DNA of 64,000 nt. Source: Deltaproteobacteria bacterium UBA6601. GTDB taxonomy: Bacteria > Myxococcota_A > UBA796 > UBA9615. This document shows positions 8,726 through 18,507 of this stretch, one piece after another (position 1 is the stretch's first letter; each line of letters starts with the position of its first letter). The notes beneath the pieces were generated by a model. The model was not told where the DNA came from. It did no database searches and worked only from the letters and a program-made list of their open reading frames with translations. The DNA lies in the NCBI GenBank assembly GCA_002433485.1, contig DJIF01000052.1, positions 1 through 64,000 on the forward strand, in the 5' to 3' direction. Made by a program: the position numbers and the translations under genes.

Positions 8726-11700
8726 ATGCCAAGGCCTCAGCGTGCTGCCCTAGTTATCTTTTTCAGCCTGACTCTTTTGCCCTTCACTGTGCATGGCGCT
8801 GAGGGTGAAGCCTTGGATCCGGTCCTGGCCGCCCTGGAGCTGGAACTGGAGCGGAGTCAGCAGTTGCTGGCTGAGAAAGAGCTGAAGCCATACTTCATTG
8901 GTCTTGAGGCGGTTGAGGTCCAGCGGGTCAGTATCAGTGCTGAGGAGGGCGGCTTGCATGGCTATCGACCGGATCGGCGTCGTTGGGTCCACGCTGATGT
9001 GCGCCTGGGTACTCCAGAGTTGGATTCCACCCATCCATTGCGGGACAGTGATGCTGATTACAGCGGCTCGGGAGGCGTGCTCGGAATTGGCGAGGATGTA
9101 GGGGTCCTGCGGCGTCGGATCTGGGAAGAGGTGGAGCGTCGCTACCGTGAGGCGAGGGAGCGTCTGCAGCAGGTGGAAGCGGATCGACAGGTTCTTGTAG
9201 AAGAGGAGAATAGGGCTCTCGATCTTGCGCCGGTTGAGATCCATGAGGATCTGGGTTCCGCCGCCACTCTGGATGGTCTGGATCGGGTCGCTCTTGAGGA
9301 CTCGATTCGTCAAGCATCAGCTATCTTCAGTGCCTCCAGCAGCGCCCTGGACCCTTCAGTCTCGGTGGCCGCTGAAGCCTACACGCAGTGGTTTGTGAGC
9401 ACCGAGGGCCAGCGCATCCGTCACTCCAATGTTTACTACCGGATGAGTCTTGTAGCTGACTCCATTGCGCCGGGTGGAGATCGCATCCAGCTCTCCGAGT
9501 CCGTTGATTCTTCCCGTCCTGAAGGGCTGCCGGGGACAGCGGATCTGGTTGCCGCCGCCCGTCGGCTTGATGAGCGGCTTATGGCCTTGGTGGCTGCACA
9601 GCGGGAGGACCCATACAGCGGTCCGGCAATTCTCAGCGGACGCGCCGCTGCGGTGTTCTTTCACGAGATCTTCGGCCATCGGGTTGAAGGCAGTCGCCTC
9701 AAACAGGTGGATAGTGGTCAGACCTTTCTCAATAAAGTCGGTGATTCGATCCTGCCGGCTTTTATCTCGGTCCATGACGATCCGACCCTGAAGTCGGCGG
9801 AGGGGATTGATCTGCGGGGTAGTTACGCCTACGACAATCAGGGGGTTCGCAGCAGCCGGGTCGCGCTGGTTGAGAATGGGGTGCTCAAGGGTTTTCTGGA
9901 GAGTCGCTCGCCCTCTACAGAGGGCCGTACAAGCAATGCTCATGGTCGCAGGCAGCCCTTGCGGGCAGTGGTCGCTCGGCAGGGCAATCTGTTGGTGACT
10001 GCGCATCAGTCGGTGAGTGAGAAGCAGCTCAGAGAGCAGCTCCGCCAGCGGGCCAGGCAGGCTGGCCTGGAGTACGGCCTTTACATCGACGACATTTCAG
10101 GCGGTTTCACCTTCACCGGTACCTACATGCCCAATGCCTATCAGATCAATGTATTGCTGGCCCATCGGGTCTATGTGGATGGTCGCCCCGATGAGTTGGT
10201 GCGAGGTATCGACTTCATCGGCACGCCTCTGCAGACTTTTTCTAACATCATCGCTGCCGGCGACCAGCGCGAGGTCTTTAACGGCAGCTGTGGCGCTGAG
10301 AGTGGTTGGGTTCCAGTTAGTGCTGTGGCTCCTTCGATGCTGGTTGCCCAGGTAGAGGCTCAGCGGCAGATGAAGGGTCAGGCCAAGTCTCCGCTCCTGC
10401 CGCCGCCGCCAGCCACTGAGGAAGGATCGGGAGATCGGCTGCTCGGCCAGCTGAGTGCTGCTGTGACACGGGCCACGGAAGAGCTGACCTTGCCGGGAGC
10501 GCCCCGTCCTGCCTGGACGGAGGTCAGCGTGCGCGACTTCGATCAGCATCGTGCAGTGGCTGAGTTCGGGGCTCTTGTGAGTGAGAGCGGCGCGCCCTCT
10601 CGACCGGCTAACCTTGAGGTGGTGGTCGGCGACCAGAAGCTCAACTCTTCACGGATCAGTGGAGGTAGCATCACGACCTTGCCACAATCAGGGGTTGCCG
10701 CCCGATTAGTGGTCGAGGACCTGGGTGAGAATGTCCCGCGAGACTTCTGGCTGATTGCAGATATCAGCTTCAAGGCGGCTTTGCAGCGCCTGGCTTTTAA
10801 GGCCTCTGCTCGCGCCCAGGTGGTCGGCGAAGAGCCGCCTCCAGATCTCTCGCCTGCGCCAGTGGTTCAGCACCTTGCTGGACGTGCTCATGCGGCGATT
10901 CCCAGAGGTCATCTCAATCAGATCGCGACCCAGACTTCAGCTAAGTTGCGCGATCTAGGTCTCCACAACGGCTCGGTCTCTGCGCGGACTATTCGCGGCA
11001 ATGAGTACCTGGTACGTAGCGACGGCACCCAGGTCGTACAGCCCTATGGTTATACGGTGGTTTGGGCTGCGGCAGCTGCTGTGCGTGGTGATGGGCTGCG
11101 AGTTGGTATGACTCGTCAGTGGCTGGCTCGAACTGAGGAGCAGCTGCCAGGCATCGAGCAGCTGGGTGCCGAGGTACGGCGGATGGGTGAGGCCCTGAAG
11201 CACAGAATGCAGGCCTCTGAGGTGCCTTATTATGAGGGTCCGGTGCTCTTTGAAGGCGCGGCCGCCGCTCAGCTCCTGGTGCAATTGCTCGCTCCTTCGC
11301 TGCGGGGCACCCCGCCAGTGCCTCAGCCGGGACGCTCCTATCAGCAGCAGACTCGCCGCGGGCCACGCTTGAACCGTAAGGTCTTGCCGGCAGGCTGGAG
11401 GGTCAGTGACGATCCCAGGCGTCGTCACGAGCAGCTACCTGGAGGCTACGACTACGACCAGGAGGGCGTGCAGGCAGAACCTGTGGAGTTGGTTCGAGAT
11501 GGCCGGGTGGTCGACTTTGTCATGTCCCGGGTACCGCGCTCAGAGTTGGCCGGCAGTAATGGCCACGCCCGTGGTGGTCTTGGCGGGCAGTTGGCCGGTC
11601 GGCTGGCAGACTGGAGCGTAGTTCCTGGCCGGGGGCTCAGCAGCCGGGCGATGGACCGGGCGCTCGCCCGCGCGCAGCGCTCTGCTGGGCTGGAGCGGGT

Positions 11701-12055
11701 GTTGGTGATTCGGGCCCTTGACCGCAGCAGTGCGGGGCGTCTCGGCAGGGTCTCGGAGGCCGTTTGGCGCTATGGGGACGGCCGGGAAGAGCCGGTCCTG
11801 GCTCTGGAATTTCTGGGTGTGGATCGGCGCAGTCTGCGGGATATTGTTGCCGCTTCCGCAGAGCAGCAGACCTACGGCTACCTGGCGTCGACTTCGGCGG
11901 GGGGCAAGATTGGCTCTACCTCGGGCATGCCCACTGTGATTCGTGCTCCGCGAGGGCTGCTGCTTGAGCAGCTTGAACTTGCATATCCGGGCTCATCGCA
12001 GAAGCCCTTTGCAATTCCCCCGCCGCCGTTACTGGCAGAGCAGGACGGCAGCTGA
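8726..12055 (+). CDS. Exported double TldD-like metalloprotease (active plus inactive half)
   Basis: The 1,109-residue protein starts with a signal peptide (about 1-24, ending VHGAEG). Residues about 190-580 form a TldD domain with HEIFGH (His313, Glu314, His318) and Cys522 in NGSCGAES, matching the three TldD metal ligands. A second TldD-like domain covers about 680-1100. It keeps the family frame (GPVLFEGAAAA, AGSNGHAR, FLGVDRRSLRDIV), but its HExxxH position reads VQLLAP (852-857) and the Cys is gone. TldD and PmbA/TldE normally form a cytosolic heterodimer with one dead subunit. Here both partners seem to be in one exported chain. Confidence 0.9.
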   Translation: MPRPQRAALVIFFSLTLLPFTVHGAEGEALDPVLAALELELERSQQLLAEKELKPYFIGLEAVEVQRVSISAEEGGLHGYRPDRRRWVHADVRLGTPELDSTHPLRDSDADYSGSGGVLGIGEDVGVLRRRIWEEVERRYREARERLQQVEADRQVLVEEENRALDLAPVEIHEDLGSAATLDGLDRVALEDSIRQASAIFSASSSALDPSVSVAAEAYTQWFVSTEGQRIRHSNVYYRMSLVADSIAPGGDRIQLSESVDSSRPEGLPGTADLVAAARRLDERLMALVAAQREDPYSGPAILSGRAAAVFFHEIFGHRVEGSRLKQVDSGQTFLNKVGDSILPAFISVHDDPTLKSAEGIDLRGSYAYDNQGVRSSRVALVENGVLKGFLESRSPSTEGRTSNAHGRRQPLRAVVARQGNLLVTAHQSVSEKQLREQLRQRARQAGLEYGLYIDDISGGFTFTGTYMPNAYQINVLLAHRVYVDGRPDELVRGIDFIGTPLQTFSNIIAAGDQREVFNGSCGAESGWVPVSAVAPSMLVAQVEAQRQMKGQAKSPLLPPPPATEEGSGDRLLGQLSAAVTRATEELTLPGAPRPAWTEVSVRDFDQHRAVAEFGALVSESGAPSRPANLEVVVGDQKLNSSRISGGSITTLPQSGVAARLVVEDLGENVPRDFWLIADISFKAALQRLAFKASARAQVVGEEPPPDLSPAPVVQHLAGRAHAAIPRGHLNQIATQTSAKLRDLGLHNGSVSARTIRGNEYLVRSDGTQVVQPYGYTVVWAAAAAVRGDGLRVGMTRQWLARTEEQLPGIEQLGAEVRRMGEALKHRMQASEVPYYEGPVLFEGAAAAQLLVQLLAPSLRGTPPVPQPGRSYQQQTRRGPRLNRKVLPAGWRVSDDPRRRHEQLPGGYDYDQEGVQAEPVELVRDGRVVDFVMSRVPRSELAGSNGHARGGLGGQLAGRLADWSVVPGRGLSSRAMDRALARAQRSAGLERVLVIRALDRSSAGRLGRVSEAVWRYGDGREEPVLALEFLGVDRRSLRDIVAASAEQQTYGYLASTSAGGKIGSTSGMPTVIRAPRGLLLEQLELAYPGSSQKPFAIPPPPLLAEQDGS

Positions 12056-12063
12056 TCGGGTAC

Positions 12064-12092
12064 TTCACGCTGTAGCGTCGGTGCGCTAGGGT
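12064..12092 (+). promoter_or_regulatory. Possible sigma70-type promoter
   Basis: TTCACG (12064-12069) and TAGGGT (12087-12092) are separated by 17 bp and lie 7 bp before the ATG at 12100. The hexamers are weak matches, but the spacing is right. It could drive a leaderless or nearly leaderless message. Confidence 0.3.
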
Positions 12093-12099
12093 GCGCGCC

Positions 12100-14568
12100 A
12101 TGAAAACGCTTACTTCTTTTTCAGCACACCTCTGCATCGCTCTCTTCCTCGCCGCTTCGTTGGCCTCTTGTGCCGGTGAAGAGGCCGGTTCTGCTGATTC
12201 CAAGCAGCTGGCGGGGTCGGTGAACAAGGGTACTCCTCCCTCGCCTTTCCCCAGTGCTCCAGTTGAATTTCCGGTGCGGCAGCTCTCTGGGCAGGACAGC
12301 ATCCCCCTTAATGTGGAGGTTCAAGCCCGTAACGGTGACAAGGTTCAGCTGAGCGAACTGGTCAGCGGTCCAACCTTGTTGGTCTACATCGATGATGACA
12401 CCAGGAACCGCCAGAATCGCGCCGCCACTCGTATGATTCGTAGGCTGGTGCGCGAGGGCCGCGGGGTTGGCTTCCGAACTGTGGTCCTGTTCACCTGGGG
12501 CACCGAGCTGGATGAGCTTGGTCCCTGGTTGCGCAAGCGGCAGATCCCCGATGCCGTAGAGATGGCCGTGGACTACAAGGGCAGCTTTGGGTCAATGACT
12601 CGCTGGTCGCCGCGTAGCGCAGCGCTGGTCGATGAGGCCGGTACCGTCGAGCTGTTCTACGGCGCTTCAGAGGAGTGGGATTCCCGTCTGGGCTTTGATG
12701 GTGGACTCACCTCGGACATTTTGTTTCGAGCCTGGGAGAATCCATATGCTGGGCCGGTTCTTGACGCCGCCTCCAAGCAGGCAGCGGTCGACCTGGTGCG
12801 AGCCAGCCTGCGGGCATCGTGGCAGGGTCAGGAGTTGCCTGCTGAGCTGGCGCAGCTGAGCAAGGCGGGGCAGCTGGGTGAGCCCCTTGAGCATCCTGCA
12901 TATGTGAGCCTGTTCCGTCCCGGATCCATCGTGCGCTTGCGTGGAGAGCACGCCAGCGGCAGCATCGGTGAAGCTATCGCTCGAGCAGCTCGAGCCGCGC
13001 TGGAATCGGCCGGAACCGCTGCAGGTCAATGGCGCGACGCGGTGGCGGAGATTCGCTTCTCCATTGATTTGACTGGCGAGCCCACACCGCTCCCAACTCG
13101 TTACATGAAGTCGCTGTGGTACCTGGTTGAGCCGGGTGTGGACGGCCTCATCGTTCGTAAGGACGACCGGCAGGGGGTGCTGTTGCCGGCAGAGCCGGTC
13201 ACCCTTGGGTTGCTGACACCGCGGCTGCGGCCACGAACCCGAAAGCTTGAGCGGATGTTCCGCGAGGCCACCAAGTTTGCTGGCCTCGGCGTGGAGGACT
13301 GGAAGCAGCCGGAGACCGAGCTGTTGCGATTCCGTAGCAATTCCTTTGGTGTGGTGACTGCAGACGGTCCGGCGACGGACTTTTTCCGCGGCAACGTGCT
13401 CTTTGATCGGGAGCCCAGCGAGGCGGATCTGCTGGCCTCCATCAAGTTGGGTGGGCGCTGGTTGGTCGGCACCATCAAGGACGATGGCAAGTTCGACTAC
13501 GAGTACTTCCCCAATCTGGACCGCGGTAGCAATGACTACAACATCGTGCGTCACGCTGGCTCGGTCTACGGTCTCTTTGAGACCTATCACATGGCCCTGG
13601 AAGAGGAGACGATGAAGGAAGACCAGGAACTCTACCTGGAGGGTGCGGCCAAGGCCATGGCCTTCATCTACAGTGCTCTGGGACAGCCTAATGGGGACAA
13701 GGTGGGGGACCGAATCTGCCTGCTTCAGCGGGACCGCAAGAATCGCTGTGAGTCGGGTTCTGCTGCTTTGACCCTGCTTACCTATCTGGTCCGTCCGCCC
13801 AAGGATGAAGTGCCGGCCAAGTACCACGCGCGTCTCTATAGGGATGACGACGAAAAGTTGATCACCGGCCTGGGCTTGACCCTGCTTGACATGATTGATG
13901 GCAGCGGCAAGGTGTTTCGCAAGTACAGTGAGGCGATGAGCTTGAGTGCGGTCAAGAAGGAGCCGCTGTATTACCCCGGCGAGTCGATGCTGGCCTTGAT
14001 CCGGCTGTATGAGCGGACCGGTGAAAAGCGCTGGCTTGATGGTGCGCGTAAGATCGGCGATCGGCAGGTGGCCTGGTACCAAAGAGAGCGCTTTCAGGTG
14101 CCGGACCATTGGGTCATGCAAGCGTATCTTCACCTGTGGCGTGCCACTCAGGACGATCGTTACGCCAAGAGCGGCTATGCCATGGCGACTCACTACAGTT
14201 CTGAGCAGTATCCGAACGTAATGACCCCGTTTCCGGACTACCTGGGGGCCTGGCGCCGAACCAACGATACGCCCCGGACGACCCGCGCCGGTTCTCGCAG
14301 TGAAGCGCTGCGGGCCATTGTGCACCTCGCTTGGGAGCGGGGTGATGACGCGACCATCTATGAGGACAGTCTGCTCGCCGCTTCGCGGCACATGATTGAG
14401 CAACAGTTCTCTGAGCGGAATGCCTATTGGCTACCAAACCTTGATCGGGCCAGAGGCGCTTACCGAATGGGCCAGGTGGACAACCACTGCCGCATCGACA
14501 ACAACCAGCACATGCTGGTTGGGATGGCGGGGGCCCTGGAGGTGCGCCGCCGCCGCGACGCTCAGTGA
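12100..14568 (+). CDS. Large lipoprotein: redoxin-like N-terminus, AMMECR1-like middle, alpha-helical barrel-like C-terminus
   Basis: About 822 residues from the ATG at 12100; an in-frame GTG at 12091 is less likely. The signal ends in a lipobox (SLASC), so it is a lipoprotein. Residues about 70-210 resemble a peroxiredoxin/TlpA fold (GDKVQLSELVSGPTLLVYI) but have no CxxC. The middle (GVDGLIVRKDDRQGVLLP) recalls AMMECR1-type domains. The last 350 residues hold repeated Trp/Tyr-rich helices (WLDGARKIGDRQVAWYQRE) like (alpha/alpha)6 barrels of glycan-acting enzymes. These assignments are tentative. Its stop overlaps the HtrA start, so the two are probably translationally coupled. Confidence 0.72.
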   Translation: MKTLTSFSAHLCIALFLAASLASCAGEEAGSADSKQLAGSVNKGTPPSPFPSAPVEFPVRQLSGQDSIPLNVEVQARNGDKVQLSELVSGPTLLVYIDDDTRNRQNRAATRMIRRLVREGRGVGFRTVVLFTWGTELDELGPWLRKRQIPDAVEMAVDYKGSFGSMTRWSPRSAALVDEAGTVELFYGASEEWDSRLGFDGGLTSDILFRAWENPYAGPVLDAASKQAAVDLVRASLRASWQGQELPAELAQLSKAGQLGEPLEHPAYVSLFRPGSIVRLRGEHASGSIGEAIARAARAALESAGTAAGQWRDAVAEIRFSIDLTGEPTPLPTRYMKSLWYLVEPGVDGLIVRKDDRQGVLLPAEPVTLGLLTPRLRPRTRKLERMFREATKFAGLGVEDWKQPETELLRFRSNSFGVVTADGPATDFFRGNVLFDREPSEADLLASIKLGGRWLVGTIKDDGKFDYEYFPNLDRGSNDYNIVRHAGSVYGLFETYHMALEEETMKEDQELYLEGAAKAMAFIYSALGQPNGDKVGDRICLLQRDRKNRCESGSAALTLLTYLVRPPKDEVPAKYHARLYRDDDEKLITGLGLTLLDMIDGSGKVFRKYSEAMSLSAVKKEPLYYPGESMLALIRLYERTGEKRWLDGARKIGDRQVAWYQRERFQVPDHWVMQAYLHLWRATQDDRYAKSGYAMATHYSSEQYPNVMTPFPDYLGAWRRTNDTPRTTRAGSRSEALRAIVHLAWERGDDATIYEDSLLAASRHMIEQQFSERNAYWLPNLDRARGAYRMGQVDNHCRIDNNQHMLVGMAGALEVRRRRDAQ

Positions 14569-15821
14569 TGCGGGCCGCCCTGTGCGGCCTGTTGGCCGCT
14601 TTACTGGCTCTTCCAGTGGCGGCAGAAGCTGATGAGCGGCTCGCCGATCTGGTGGAGAGGGTCGCACCCTCTGTGGTGAATCTGCACACCAGCGGCTTGC
14701 GTCAGTCGCGTAGCTATTGGGACTCTTTCTTTGGCGGTCCTCGTCGCTGGGAGTCTTTGGGCTCGGGCTTCGTTGTGGATGAGCAGCGTGGCCTAATTGT
14801 CACCAACCAGCACGTGATCGGCAGCGCCACAGAGATCCTGGTCATGGACCATGAGGGGCAGGTGTTTGAGGCGCAGCTGGTCGGTGCTGATGAGGGGATT
14901 GACCTGGCTGTTCTACAGGTACAGGGGCTGTCATTACCGGCGGTCGAACTCGGCGCTTCGCAGCAGATTCGGGTCGGCGAGGATGTTTTTGCAGTGGGCA
15001 ACCCCTATGGTCATGGACACAGTGTCACGCGTGGGATTCTTTCGGCCCGTGCGCGCTCCCTGGGTCGCGATGAGTTCGACCTCTTCCTGCAGACTGATGC
15101 AGCCATCAACCCGGGCAGCTCAGGGGGACCGCTGTTTGATGCTGAGGGTCGCGTGATAGGAGTGAATACCGCTATTGATGCGCGGGGGGAGTCCATTGGC
15201 TTTGCCATGCCGGTGGAGTTGGTGCGCGCGGCCATGGCGTTGTTGGTCGCGGGAGAGGCGGTGGTGCCCGGCTGGCCGGGATTGCGGCTGGAGGAGGAGC
15301 GGCGCGGGCTCTTGCGAGTGGCAGCTGTCTACCCTGACGGTCCTGCTGAGCGTGCGGGAGTCAAGATTGGAGATGTTCTTCAGGATGTCGACGGCAAGCC
15401 CTGTCGCGGGCGCTCAGGCTGGTCGGAGGCTTTTGGCGGGGCTTTTCCGGGGGATCGTCGGGTGTTGGGGCTGCTGCGTGGCTCGCGACAGATCAACGCA
15501 GCTTTGGAGCTGCAGAGTCGGGACCGTTGGGCTCGCTCGCGAGTGGGCAGCCCGGTGGCGGTTGAGGCGCTGCGGGTCCGGGTCCAGCGAGTCGCGCCTG
15601 ATGTCGCTGACTCGTTGTTGATAGAGGGTGGTCTGGAGGTGGTGGTGGTCGGCAGAGGCTCATTCTTCCGGCGGGGTGACATCATCATCGACGTCAATGG
15701 ACGGCCGATTAACAACGCTGGTGATCTGGCGGTGGCTGCTGATATGGCTCTTCGCAAGCGATGGCTAGCGGCAATTGTGATTCGAGACGGCAGCAAAGCA
15801 CGGATCGTGCAGCGTTGGTAG
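14568..15821 (+). CDS. HtrA/DegP-family periplasmic serine protease
   Basis: About 417 residues with a signal peptide (LCGLLAALLALPVAAEA). The trypsin-like triad is complete: His82 in TNQHVIG, Asp112 in GIDLAVL and Ser185 in NPGSSGGPLF. Two PDZ-like modules follow, one around VAAVYPDGPAERAGVKIGD and one near the end (GRGSFFRRGDIIIDVNGRPI). This is the DegP/DegQ layout. Such proteases degrade or refold misfolded envelope proteins. The start ATG shares one base with the previous stop (TGATG); a GTG directly before it is also possible. It sits after an exported TldD-like protein and a lipoprotein, so this block may serve envelope proteolysis. Confidence 0.94.
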   Translation: MRAALCGLLAALLALPVAAEADERLADLVERVAPSVVNLHTSGLRQSRSYWDSFFGGPRRWESLGSGFVVDEQRGLIVTNQHVIGSATEILVMDHEGQVFEAQLVGADEGIDLAVLQVQGLSLPAVELGASQQIRVGEDVFAVGNPYGHGHSVTRGILSARARSLGRDEFDLFLQTDAAINPGSSGGPLFDAEGRVIGVNTAIDARGESIGFAMPVELVRAAMALLVAGEAVVPGWPGLRLEEERRGLLRVAAVYPDGPAERAGVKIGDVLQDVDGKPCRGRSGWSEAFGGAFPGDRRVLGLLRGSRQINAALELQSRDRWARSRVGSPVAVEALRVRVQRVAPDVADSLLIEGGLEVVVVGRGSFFRRGDIIIDVNGRPINNAGDLAVAADMALRKRWLAAIVIRDGSKARIVQRW

Positions 15822-15961
15822 GCATGGTTTCCCGGCTCTGAATTGAGCTTGAGCGTCAGCGCAGATTCGGATCTATTCTTCAGATTCTGAACTGTCGGTC
15901 TTCCAGTTGGTAAGACGGTTAACGCTGGTCTTGTGACCTGTAATTTCTTTAGCTGAGAGAT

Positions 15962-18487
15962 GTGAAGATGACCCGAACTGTGCCCTTCCTGTTGGCCCTT
16001 ACCCTGCTGGTTGCCTGCAACGATACGCCCGCAGAAGAGTCGAGCTCATCCCCCGAGGAACCGGAGCAGCTCGGTCCCACAGAGACTGTTTACAGCTTTG
16101 AAGAGGATCTCGTCTGGAGTCAGGACACGGTTGTGGCTGGAGTTTGGTATGTGCCTGCTGGGGTTACCCTTAGGGTCGCTGCTGGTATCGAGGTCTCATT
16201 CCTCCCTGGAACGGGTCTCGTCGTGGACGGTGCTCTGGTTCTTGAGGGAACGGCAGAAGCCCCGGTTCGCTTCACCAATGCCGCCAGTCTGAGTGTTGGC
16301 AACTTTGGGGTTTCTGTTGGTGGTAGCGGTGATCTCTCTCAGTTAGACCATGGCCACTTTGTCGGCGTCTCGCTGTATCTGGAGGGCGGAGCTGCGTCAG
16401 GAATCAGCGGCGCTAGCTTTGATGACGCCTCGCTGGTGATTAGCGGTAGGGCCGAGACCTTCTCCGTCGTCGATAGCATCTTTGTAGATGGAAATGGCGA
16501 GCTCCAGGATGGGATTGTTGCCACTGAGCTTGGCAGTCTCTCGGTTCAGAGTTCGGTGTTTTCCAACCTAAGGGTTGGAGTCCAATTTGATGGTGGGGGT
16601 AGCGACCCTGAGCTGCTGGTGAGCAACAGCTCTTTTGAGCGGGTTACTACTGCTATCGTCAGTGGTCTTGCCGGTCTTGAGCATCGGGTCGCGCTGGATG
16701 GCGTTACCGTGAATCAGACTTCGCTCAATGGCATTGATCTCTTCAGCTCCAGTGCCAGTGTTGCCAACAGCTTGATCACCAACGTTAGCGGTCACGGGGT
16801 GGCAGCTGATGCTGCATCTGCGCTGGTTCTGAGTGACTCCACGGTGAGCGGCGCAACCTTTGCTTGTGTGGCCGCGTTGGGGAGCGCGGAGACCAGTGAC
16901 CTGATCCTCAGTGACTGCGGGGGAGCCGGGCTTTGGGCTGGAGCCGGAGGGTGCACGATGACCGGCGGAACGGTCAGCGACACGGATGAGTCGGGACTGC
17001 GCTGTGAAGGACCCCTGGAGGTCACCGGCACCTCTTTTGCACGGACCGGGCGCTCAGCCGTCTATGTCATTGATGCCGATGCATTGGTAACCGGGGTACA
17101 GATTGTTGATTCTCAAGGCTCTGGGGTGCACAGCTATATCGGTGATCTTGAGGTCACCGGCACTTCCATCAGCGGAACGGTTGAGGCTGGAATCTTTGCT
17201 CATCACGGCTCGGTGACTGTATCTGAGACCAGCATCTCCGATTCGCGAATCTATGGGATTCGCAGTTATCAGGGTGGCCTGACTGTGACCTCCAATGTCG
17301 TTATTGATGAGGTCGACAGTCACGCTGTGGTGGTCGATGGCGGTGCGCTTAATTTATCGGGTCTTAGCATTAGCGATGTGGGCGGTGCTGGCATCTATGG
17401 AAGCGATGGTAACGCCAGTATCAGCGGCATTCAGGTGCAGGATACTGGCTCCCATGGGGTCCAGGTAGTTGATGGTGATTTGACCATTGATCTGACTGTT
17501 GGTCCCGTTGAGGTTGTCTCCACCCGCGGCAACGGCATTGCGGTCTCGGGTGGAAACCTTGATGCAGCAGGCTTTAGCGTTGGCGACGCTGCGCTTGCCG
17601 GGGTCGAGATCTACCAGGGGCACGGCCAGCTCAGTTCCTGCACCATCGATGCGGCCGGAGGTCACGGCATCAGCGCTCGTCAGAGTGGCCAGTTGTTGGT
17701 CTCAGATTGTGCGGTCACCAACTCTTACAATAATGGTGTCCTTCTCTCAGAGGGCGGCACGCTGACCTTGTCCGATGTCAGCGTTCTGGACTCGGGCCTC
17801 ACTGGCGTTAAGGCCTACCGGTCTGTCGCGAACATCACCGACTCCACTGTACGTAACTCCGGCCAGTATGGGGTCTATGTTTACGATGGGGCGCTTTCTT
17901 TGAGTGGCTCTTCGGTGGCCAATTCGGTGAGTCACGGGGTGCTCGCTAGCCTAGCTGACGCGACGCTCAGTGGGGTCTTAGTGGTGGATCAGAGTGCACA
18001 GCAGGATCAACCCGGCGCCGGCGCTACCGGAGTGACTGTTATTGGCGGCCTTGCCACCATCACCGACAGCCTCATTGATAAGGCCCAGAGCTATGGGATC
18101 CGCATTGAAAGTGGCAGCATCTCTGGAACGCGGGTCAGCAATGGGGGGCTTACCGGTATCTACGTGAGTGGCCATAGCGCAAGTCTCATCAGTGGTTGCG
18201 ATGTCGTGGACAATCTTTATCGGGGCATTCAGACCATCTATTTTGGCAACAACCTGACCGACATCTCGGACAGCAACATCACTGGCAATGGGGACTGGGG
18301 GGTGGTCTATGGTCAGTCATTGACAGGGAACTATATTGCCAACAACAAGAGTCTTAGCGGGGCCGATCTGACCGAGGGTGGGACCCTTGATGGGGTGCGC
18401 GATACTTCCGGCACTCAGGTGTTTTCGGTCGACAACATCGTCTCTGCCGCGGCTCAGGTCGTCAGCGATACCGGACCTGATCTTTAG
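15962..18487 (+). CDS. Right-handed beta-helix repeat lipoprotein
   Basis: The 841-residue protein has a signal ending in lipobox LLVAC followed by an Asn/Glu/Ser-rich linker. The rest is many short beta-helix coils of the form GxxVxGxxxxxxxSxISDSxxxGI. Examples are VTVSETSISDSRIYGIRS and LSLSGSSVANSVSHGV. This is the pectate-lyase-like or parallel beta-helix pattern used for polysaccharide binding or cleavage. No catalytic set can be chosen by eye. It may be a surface adhesin or glycan-binding protein. The GTG at 15962 or the ATG at 15968 may be the start. TTAACG-16-TAATTT at 15919-15946 is a weak promoter candidate. Confidence 0.85.
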   Translation: MKMTRTVPFLLALTLLVACNDTPAEESSSSPEEPEQLGPTETVYSFEEDLVWSQDTVVAGVWYVPAGVTLRVAAGIEVSFLPGTGLVVDGALVLEGTAEAPVRFTNAASLSVGNFGVSVGGSGDLSQLDHGHFVGVSLYLEGGAASGISGASFDDASLVISGRAETFSVVDSIFVDGNGELQDGIVATELGSLSVQSSVFSNLRVGVQFDGGGSDPELLVSNSSFERVTTAIVSGLAGLEHRVALDGVTVNQTSLNGIDLFSSSASVANSLITNVSGHGVAADAASALVLSDSTVSGATFACVAALGSAETSDLILSDCGGAGLWAGAGGCTMTGGTVSDTDESGLRCEGPLEVTGTSFARTGRSAVYVIDADALVTGVQIVDSQGSGVHSYIGDLEVTGTSISGTVEAGIFAHHGSVTVSETSISDSRIYGIRSYQGGLTVTSNVVIDEVDSHAVVVDGGALNLSGLSISDVGGAGIYGSDGNASISGIQVQDTGSHGVQVVDGDLTIDLTVGPVEVVSTRGNGIAVSGGNLDAAGFSVGDAALAGVEIYQGHGQLSSCTIDAAGGHGISARQSGQLLVSDCAVTNSYNNGVLLSEGGTLTLSDVSVLDSGLTGVKAYRSVANITDSTVRNSGQYGVYVYDGALSLSGSSVANSVSHGVLASLADATLSGVLVVDQSAQQDQPGAGATGVTVIGGLATITDSLIDKAQSYGIRIESGSISGTRVSNGGLTGIYVSGHSASLISGCDVVDNLYRGIQTIYFGNNLTDISDSNITGNGDWGVVYGQSLTGNYIANNKSLSGADLTEGGTLDGVRDTSGTQVFSVDNIVSAAAQVVSDTGPDL

Positions 18488-18507
18488 GAACTAACGGGCG
18501 CTGCGCG

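Noticed and set aside
12667..14403. A 578-codon minus-strand open frame
   Set aside because: It lies fully inside the lipoprotein gene at 12100, has no domain motif, and is a mirror frame of GC-rich coding DNA.
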